Shown piece after piece: positions 56,592-64,000 of a stretch of 64,000 nucleotides of DNA; position 1 is the first letter of the stretch, and each line of letters begins with the position of its first letter. A program made the translations under genes and the position numbers. The DNA lies in the NCBI GenBank assembly GCA_947652115.1, contig OX393569.1, positions 3,194,830 to 3,258,829 of the forward strand. Direction: 5' to 3'. The notes beneath the pieces are model-generated. The model had not been told where the DNA came from. It searched no databases and worked only from the letters and a program-made list of their open reading frames with translations. The stretch comes from Blastomussa wellsi (taxonomy: Eukaryota; Cnidaria; Anthozoa; Scleractinia; Plerogyridae).

Positions 56592-58646
56592 CTCATCTTC
56601 AGTGTTACGACAAGCAGGGGACTTAAAAGAACCCACGCACTTCTCGCAAAGAGTAGGGAACTAGGTTCCTGGTGTTGTGATCTGGCCTCTTATCAAGGGT
56701 TGGTGCTTAACTGATAACATAGGGATAACCTCACTGCACCTTTCCCCCTTGGACGGACTTGTCCAAGAAAAATGAGCATGAGTGAGTATGAGTATCCTTA
56801 TGTCTTTTAACTGTGAACAGCCTTACAAGCTTAATTTCACACTTATGATATTCTAACTATTGTAACTCATTTCATTATTAATTCCTTGCCTGAGTAGAAA
56901 AAACAAAATCATTCATTTTGCTGAAAGTATCTGTTGATTTTTGTTGTCTTTTTAGGTCAAAGAAACGAACCATTTAACAAGAGACGTTCCCACTGTGTCT
57001 GTCCGAACTGTGTCAGCGGTCTTAACAGTGGAACAGGAAATGTACAACAAAGGTCGCATAGCTGCCATTACCCCGGATGCGGCAAGGTATGTTGCAGCAT
57101 CTACATAAATTAAAGATCAGCACAGATTGTTGCATGTTAGGATGCATCCTATAGAACTTTATATTCCACTTTAGTTCTTAAAAAATCACTTTTCCACTGT
57201 TGCACTGGGAAATGAATTTCCCATATTATTAATTACGGGAAAAGTGTGAAATCTTCAGACATCCCCTACTTCTCCCCCTCCTCTGCCACTATGCCTCAAC
57301 AATATTTACCAGTGTTTTTGACATTTATCAGTGTAGCCTGTTTATTCAACAAGTCTGTTACAATTCATCCCTATTCTCGTCTTATTATAGGTTTATGGGA
57401 AAACCTCTCACTTGAAAGCTCATTTACGTTGGCATAAAGGAGAGAGGCCATTTGTGTGTAACTGGGTAAGTTCATTTACATTCATTTACGGAATTAAAAA
57501 ATATAAATCGGATATCCATATATGATACACCTTTTGAAAGGTGTTCATTAAAGAATTTCACAAAACACATTAACAAATAAAAAGAAAGTGAGAGCTTTGA
57601 AAGAAATGAGTCAAAATGTTAAAAAGAAATGGATAAAAACGTTGTCTATCACCGTATATATTAGGTATACCCCTTAACTATATTTTAATTTGCAGCTTTC
57701 AGTCCAGTGATTAATTTCAGATATGTTGCATACCACATATGTATCAAACAAAAAAGTTTCAAAAGTTACAGGGGTGGTCAATCAAGTCACAAATAGGGGG
57801 AGGTGCAATTTTATGCTTTCAAAATGCAGATTTTTCCAAGACAATTTTGGTGCCAAAATTCAGATTTGTTAGACAAATATTGGCCAAGTTATGACATAAT
57901 GTGCCATTAAGTCCGGGTATGTGCCTAGTGGCCTATCAGGCCAGAGTTTATCCCAGATAGGAGTATTTCTACCCCCCCTGGATGGGATGCTAGTCCATTG
58001 CAGAGTACCAGCATTAGATCTGGTGGTACCCAGTTGTACACATGGGCGAAGAGAGGCACTATGAGAGTAGTGTCTTGCCCAAGAACACAATGCAGTGCCC
58101 GGCCAAGGCTCAAACCCAGACCACTCGATCCAGAGTCCAGCACACCGGGCCTTTCACAAAGAAGCTAGTACTGAGATACCAGTTCTCTCCCTTCTTTCCT
58201 TCTTCAAATCCTTCCTTCTACCTCACTCCTCCTTTCTCTCTTTTTCATATAAAGCCTGCTTTTTATGATTCAGTGAGCAACGAATGCTACCCCTTCCAAA
58301 AATGGAGCAATATTTTTTTTGCGATTACTTCTTGGGACAACACTTGTTTTATTAATTTGATTTGAATAATTTTTAGAATACTGGTGCTCGTCGATGTGGG
58401 AAGAGCTTTACTCGATCAGACGAACTCCAGCGTCACTTGAGAATTCACACAAAAGAGAAAGCCTACATGTGCACTGTATGCAACAAGGCTTTTGGCCGAA
58501 GTGATCACCTGAGCAAACACCTCAGAACTCATGAAGGCAAAGGGAAAAAAGTTTTTCAGGACAAGTCAAGTGAAGACGACGACCAAGATGATACAAAACT
58601 TTTTGATGTTGAAGATGAAGATGATGATATTTTTGAAGATGATTAA
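54637..58646 (+). CDS. Sp-family zinc-finger transcription factor (4 coding exons, 660 aa)
   Basis: Exons 54637-56143, 56956-57086, 57391-57465 and 58377-58646; all phases match. A long Ser/Asn-rich N-terminal region (1-502) without recognised motifs is followed by the buttonhead box CVCPNC (516-521). Then come three C2H2 fingers: Cys539-His561, Cys569-His595 and Cys603-His623. Contact helices [16 protein letters not shown] and RSDHLSKH are those of Sp/KLF factors and predict GC-box (GGGCGG-like) binding. The Btd box places it in Sp rather than KLF. A very acidic tail (DDD/EDEDDD) ends the protein. Finger 2 is odd: its Cys pair is spaced by eight residues (CNWNTGARRC) instead of four, at an intron junction. 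The linker HTKEKAY departs from HTGEK. Sp subgroup not assigned. Confidence 0.95.
56403..56815 (+). mobile_element. tRNA-derived SINE in Sp intron
   Basis: A-box GGTTAGCTCAGTTGA and B-box GGGTTCGAGCCCC form the tRNA-like head. About 330 bp of unrelated body follows, ending in ATGAGTGAGTATGAGTAT repeats. Confidence 0.75.
57900..58150 (-). mobile_element. SINE copy in Sp intron (reverse orientation)
   Basis: The minus strand reads GGGTTTGAGCC (B-box) followed by TTGTGTTCTTGGGCAAGAC, matching the plus-strand SINE at 60960-61200. Its tail, GATGGGATGCTAGTCCATTG, recurs at 32490. Confidence 0.65.
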
Positions 58647-60170
58647 GGTTCATGGAACAAACTATGATTTTGTGTAAAATTAAGTATAAGTTACTTGTGA
58701 TGACATATTGAACAAAAGCATCTTCGGGGGTACATAATTTTCTTGTGACCATCACATTGTGACATACTCAAACACCATTTTTACCTACATGAATTTATTT
58801 TGGCAATAATTTTGTACGTTCTACATGTACTTGTAAATAGGAAGTTGCAGTTTTGATTTGGACAAAACCAGTTGTGCTGCAGACACATCATAAACAGAAA
58901 TATTGTACCCTCCAAACCAGCTCTTGAGAACCTCTGTGTGTAAGATTTTTTCTTGGGTTACAAGGACATAGTTTCTCGTTTTTGACATTTTTATGAATTT
59001 AAACATTCCTTTCATTAGGCTTTTGTATCTCACTGCCAAGTAACTAAAATTAATATTATTAACAAAGAAAAAGGTCAGCTGATGATGGCCAGTAGTACAC
59101 ATGATTTCTCTGCTGTTGCAATATACCAGAATTTACATATTTGCACAATCCAAGACATGCACTTAAATTGCAAGGGTCATTGGAAACCCTTAGAAAATAC
59201 AGTACTGGTTTACTGGTTTGAGTTTTGATTATACGTTTGTGTTATTTGTCTGTTTATCCTGAAGTGACATGGAGTACAATGGAGAGTATAACTGTTTCTC
59301 TCCTCGATGGTAAGCAACTTTTCATTCCTACTTGCACAATGAGCAAGGGGCCGAGACATCTATGCCAGTATGCTGGACAAGCAAATTTGAGAGTTGCTTG
59401 TGTAATTAAAGGATAAGCTGGAATTCAGGTTTTATTCAGGTCCTGTGGGAGAGTAATAGCAAAGGTGGACTAGCCAGAGGCATCCCAAGCTCACGATGAG
59501 ATTACACAACAAAACAACAAGACATTGAGGTAAATTGATTTTATAGTCAAACTATCACAATAATATCAACCCATAATTTGGATCTGTTTTTTCCCGTACA
59601 AACCTTCATTAATTAGAACTGTTGTGACACAACACCTCCATGAAAGGTTGCAAGGTGCAATTCACGTTTCTCAAATGATTGTGTAATCTCATGGTGAGCT
59701 TGGGCTTCCTGTGGACAAGAACACCATCCTGTTTTAATTGTACTTAGAAAAATATTTATACATTTTGAAGATAGATGTTCAGTTGTGATTAACAATTATT
59801 TTTTGTTTAAAAATTTTCATTCTTATTTGGTTTTTATATTTTGTTTCAAATATTTATACTAATGAGTATGAGAAAAAGGAAAATAAATCAAACTGGTTTG
59901 TAAAATTTTATACCTAAGATAAATCACATCAAATTTTGGTGTATAACTACCACCTAGCAAATTATTGTTCTAATACATACTATTTATTTGTTAGTCTGAG
60001 TATAATTTTGTATGAAAATGGATTAATTTTATTCTCAATTAACTTAATTATTTAATATTTTTAGATGAGCTGGTATCATGTTAACTTATTTTATGTTATA
60101 AATTAGCCAAAAAATAATCACAAAGAAGCAATAATTTTGTGTACTGTAATATTGTATTTATTACTTGTTT
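58647..60170 (+). other. Sp 3' UTR and downstream sequence
   Basis: No coding frame of interest. An inverted repeat, CCAAGCTCACGATGAGATTA (59487) with TAATCTCATGGTGAGCTTGG (59684), bounds a ~220-bp segment. Confidence 0.4.
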
Positions 60171-60573
60171 AAAGGGCCTCTGTCATGATCATGTACACGT
60201 GCAGTCGTTATTGACACCAAACTTGTTTAACCAATAGAAAATCGTAGCATTCAGCACCGCACTCCCCTGAGAACCACCATGGGATTTTGCAGTTGTTTTC
60301 ATGTCCCTTCTAAAACTCCTTTGTTTGTTCTATGTCCCTTTGTTTTATTTTGTCAGAAGCTGCTTTGTGTACCTTCTCTTGAGGACATGAAATTTCTTGA
60401 CGATGTTCACGTAAAAATACAAAATATGCTGTCTTATTCTTAATCTTCCATTATGAGTAAATAGTTCTTTTTAAGGATTATCTCTACAGAAACCAACTTT
60501 GAAAAGTGGTCTGTCGGATCAGAAATCAAATCACTGCACATGCGCAGAAGAGTGTCAAAGGCCCTTTAAAAAG
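60170..60573. mobile_element. MITE with TTTAAAGGGCCT ends
   Basis: TTTAAAGGGCCTCTGTCA is mirrored by TGTCAAAGGCCCTTTAAA about 400 bp away. Confidence 0.55.
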
Positions 60574-60895
60574 AGGATCTTATGAAGGAACAGACTTTAT
60601 ATTTAATATTTTAAGTAAGTTTGCATCAAGTTACTTTTTTAATACTTATAAATTAAACAAAATGTTCACAGAGTATGATATAGTACATGCAGGTTATTTA
60701 TTGATTACTTGTTTACTCTAAATTATTATTAATATTTGCACACTTCGTTGTTGGATTTGTTGTATTAAGTCTGTAATGGCTGTTACCTCTTATAAACTAT
60801 AAAATAATTACAGAAAATGTTACATTCATATACTATAATTATATATTGCAACTGTATTATTTATAATTATTGTACATCTTGTTGTATTTGTTTGT

Positions 60896-60916
60896 AATAA
60901 AACTTAGCACAATAAA
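60896..60916 (+). terminator. Possible distal polyadenylation signals
   Basis: Two AATAAA hexamers, at 60896-60901 and 60911-60916. If used by the Sp gene they imply a ~2.3-kb 3' UTR. Confidence 0.25.
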
Positions 60917-60959
60917 CACTTCATAATTTGTGTTTGACTTAGAGTTAAGTATTGCCTAG

Positions 60960-61200
60960 TGCCCAGTGGTGCAGTTGCCTAATGGCAAGTGCACTGATCA
61001 AACTCCTGTTCCAGCAATCTGGGTTTGAGCCCTGTGCGGGGAACTGAGTTGTGTTTTTGGGCAAGACTCTTCTCTCTGCTTTTCAGACTTTCTGGCAAAT
61101 TGGATGCCCAGGGATAACCCTGCAATGGAGTAGCATTCTATTCAGTGGGAGTAGAAGCACTCCACGTCACTTCACTAGGTTAGGCTGCTGCTAGGTTAAT
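60960..61200 (+). mobile_element. tRNA-derived SINE
   Basis: A-box-like GTTGCCTAATGGCAAG and B-box GGGTTTGAGCCC, then TTGTGTTTTTGGGCAAGACT and GGATAACCCTGCAATGGAGT, as in the copy at 57900-58150. Confidence 0.65.
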
Positions 61201-61239
61201 TTCCCAGGAATCTAAATATTGCCATGTAAGACCGTTGTT

Positions 61240-61680
61240 GTATAATCTGCACTTAACTTATAGGGCTATCAATGGCTTAGCACCTTTTTATGTCCAGGAA
61301 CTTATTAATTTTAAAGAAGCAGGGAAATACAAGTTATGCTCCGATTGTGATGGACTGTTACTAAGGCCTGTGAAATTCAAGACTTAATCAATGTTAGGAG
61401 ATCGATTTTTTGCTGCTGCTGCTGCTCCTCAACTACGGAACTCATTGCCCTATGCGATCACGAGAAGCCCTTCAGTAGCATCTTTTAAGACACTCAAGAC
61501 ATTTTTATTTCAGAAAGCTTTCTGTAATTTTGTGTGCACTTTAATCTCGTTTTTAATAGTTTTTTTAAGTAGTCTAGGTAACTTTTATAATTTTATTTTA
61601 AGCACTGATGAAAATAGTAATATTAATATCAGTGCTATATAAGTTTTATTATTATTATTATTTATTATTATTGTTATTAT
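61240..61680 (+). pseudogene. LINE 3'-end fragment with hairpin and TTA tail
   Basis: Frames give INGLAPFYVQELI, then after a stop LRNSLPYAITRSPSVASFK, the C-terminal L2/CR1-type block. The 3' end has a hairpin (AGCACTGAT 61602-61610 with ATCAGTGCT 61629-61637) and a TTA-rich tail, as in the LINE at 16277-16367. Confidence 0.75.
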
Positions 61681-61689
61681 TATCATTCA

Positions 61690-62730
61690 CACCAAGAAAA
61701 CATGAATCTTTCCTGCACTCATTATGAAATCCAAGACAGGTTCCTTTTGAATACTGATTGCACTTTGCTTATAGGGAGTCTGAACAGGGTCTTGGTATAT
61801 AAAAATCTTGTCTGTCAAATGAGACCATAGAATCCATTTTACCGGTAGGTTTAAGTTGCAGTCTTTCATACTCACTACATCACATTGTCATGATCATAAT
61901 TGTAACAAAGACAGCACATTAATTCTTGAAAGCAAAATGTAATTCTTTTATTTACATTGAACATAAGCAGTTAAGTAACGAATTACATTTACCATAGGCT
62001 TGTAGGCCTCTTACAAAGTAATGTGAAAAATCGGACAAGACATTCTGTGACAAATACAATAAACTGTCTTATCTGTCTTTGAGCATATCATTTTACATCA
62101 AAACAATGTACCTATTTTATATTGTTTACATGCACTGACTGCATGAAAAATAACTTCTATTGTCAATGGAACTCCAACCAAACACACCAAATAACAATCT
62201 TATGCTTACATTCTTGGAAATAAATTATATATAAAATTGAGTTTGTATTTAGTTGGTACTTATTACTCCATAATGGATTGCAAACTTGAGTAGCAAATTA
62301 TTGCAAAAAACAAGGTTTCCTTGAATTTTGCATCCAAACATGACCTATACATAGCAGCATTTACAGCCTAGTCCCAGTCTGGTAAAGGTCGCCATGGTGA
62401 CCAAAATTTTGGAACTGACGACTAAATTACAACAGAAGTCGCCAGCTGGTGACTAAAATTGAGAAGAAGGATTCAGTGCTTGAGCTAACTTAAGCGACTA
62501 AAATTTTGCACTGACGACCAAACCCTAAACAGTCAGTGGCAAAATAGCCACTAAGGAAAAAAATAAACTTGGAGGGTTGGATACGTCAGCCAACATTTCA
62601 ACAACACAGTATCTAAGTGCTGCTAGTGAGCAAAGTGAACACCAATTCCACAACCAGGTCTCTGATAAAAATAAGTCACTAACACACCATCAACCCATCT
62701 TATATATTGCAAGGAAAAATGGTTGTTGGT
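61690..62730. other. Non-coding stretch
   Basis: Contains a local duplicated phrase at 62385-62540 (TGACGACTAAA/TGACGACCAAA, GGTGACCAAAATTTTGGAACT). No gene supported. Confidence 0.4.
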
Positions 62731-62734
62731 GCAT

Positions 62735-62990
62735 TGGCCGACTGTCAGTCATCTGTCTCCCGACTGTCTGTCAGCTGTCACCTGACTGTCTGTCAGCTGC
62801 CACCTGACTGTTGGTCAGCTGCCACCTGACTGTCTGTCAGCTGCCACCTGACTGTCAGTCAGCTGTCACCCGACTCTCTGTCAGCTGTCACCTGACTGTC
62901 TGTCAGCTGTCACCTGACTATCAGTCTACAGTCAACTGACTATTGTCGACTGCCACCCAACTGTCAGTCTACTGCCAACTGACTGTCAAC
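62735..62990 (+). repeat. Minisatellite of ~26-bp units
   Basis: About nine units of CTGTCTGTCAGCTGTCACCTGA with substitutions, decaying toward the right. Confidence 0.85.
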
Positions 62991-64000
62991 AGACTCAGAC
63001 TCATCTCCATTCTTTATTTCTTGTCAGTCCTGAGCAAAGAATGACAATGAGTCTGATTTCAAATGTCAGTCAACAAGTTCTTCCCACACTGGCCTGAGAG
63101 TTGACAAGAAATTTGCGCAAAATTTCAGCTTTTAGGTTGTGAGTCAGGCAAGCAAAATTTGTCGAAAGCATTAATATCAAAGTTTGAGGCCTGCAGCATG
63201 AGATTTCACATTTTGTGCATGTATACTTTTCCTACCCTTAACAACCTTTCCCTAACCTGGAAAAATTAGCAGTTAGAGAGCCCATGGTGTTCCAGTTGGG
63301 CCTAGATCGAGTGTAACAGTTAAGGGCTACTTTAAAAAATACTTCTAGTACCCTCCATCTGCTGCTTGCAGCAAGAACTTGGTGGGGTAGTCTTAAAATG
63401 AACAGAAAAATATTTAATATTTTGTGAAAATGCTGGCTGATAAAAGGTCTTTCAACCATTCAACCACGCTCTCAAAATCAAACTTCTCCTTACATCATCA
63501 AGATAATGCTAAGCAGACAAGTAATACAAATGAAGAAAATATGCCTTTTTTGGCCCTGTCAAAACATTTAATTAGGGACACATCCCTTCGCATGGTTCTT
63601 GTTTTTTCATCTCAAAGGTCAGTTGCAGTTTCTCCTCACTAGTTTTACCCTCCCTGGGTTTCTATTTTTCCCTGCCTGTGGTTTTCAATAAATTGATTTT
63701 TGCCCCAAACGCATGCATCTCTTTTTTGTGTTTACTAATCAGCTGATTATTGACTCAAGGTGTGCCATCAACGTCTTTGCACTAAGTACAAAACAAATGT
63801 ATAGAAAATTTTTGAGAGTTTACATTTCAAACTTGAAATTGTTCTGGGTGGTATAGGGCTCCAGGGTTCTTAGCCCCAAAACAGCAGAGATCCTGGGGCT
63901 GTAACAAACGTTTTCAAGGTAAAAGGCAACCCTTTTGCAGGGATCCTGTTAAAATGAACTTACTTTATGCTAAATAGATTTATAATATTAACATAATTTG
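62991..64000. other. Terminal spacer
   Basis: No supported gene, RNA or clear repeat terminus. Confidence 0.4.

Noticed and set aside
1..64000. CRISPR array or bacterial operon
   Set aside because: Tandem repeats lack spacer/repeat alternation and genes are split by spliceosomal introns; the window is eukaryotic.

Overview
This is animal (eukaryotic) genomic DNA: intron-rich genes with GT/AG splice sites, AT-rich spacers, and a dense, varied repeat load (LINEs, a Penelope-like element, tRNA-derived SINEs, many foldback/MITE elements, minisatellites). The style suggests a cnidarian, probably a stony coral; that is inference from gene and repeat character, not a database match. There is no CRISPR array, rRNA or convincing functional tRNA gene.

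Layout. 1-8,333 (+): a nine-exon, ~387-aa polytopic membrane protein, with a 1.4-kb GACT-type minisatellite and several MITEs in its introns. 8,600-16,367: a LINE reverse-transcriptase remnant split by a ~6.36-kb DNA transposon (8,961-15,323). This is the standout feature. It has 16-17-bp terminal inverted repeats, 30-bp-periodic subterminal repeats at both ends, and one intact six-exon minus-strand gene for a 1,456-aa protein: BED-like zinc finger, DDE-like core with a cysteine-rich insertion, NHL-type propeller repeats interrupted by a SAP-like motif, and an acidic tail. 19,080-34,332 (-): a thirteen-exon gene for a seven-transmembrane protein. Its large last-but-one intron holds a Penelope-like RT pseudogene flanked by an inverted pair of TCGACCGATA-rich arrays. 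34,630-38,822 (+): RIDA (reactive intermediate deaminase), divergent from the 7TM gene and carrying two interchangeable first exons. 38,823-45,909: repeat-rich spacer with no supported gene. 45,910-50,334 (-): an acidic, Glu-rich ERICH5-like protein with two possible N-termini, one with a myristoylation-type start. 50,335-54,376: spacer with a LINE inserted in a MITE. 54,637-58,646 (+): an Sp-family zinc-finger transcription factor with a Btd box, three C2H2 fingers and an unusual insertion in finger 2. 58,647-64,000: 3' UTR, SINE, LINE and MITE remnants and a minisatellite.

Host genes were assembled by eye from splice sites. In each, exon phases close exactly over the full chain, which is the main evidence offered. 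The host genes have no evident functional link. The integrated system in the window is the 6.36-kb transposon, whose protein and terminal arrays look like a self-contained mobile unit.
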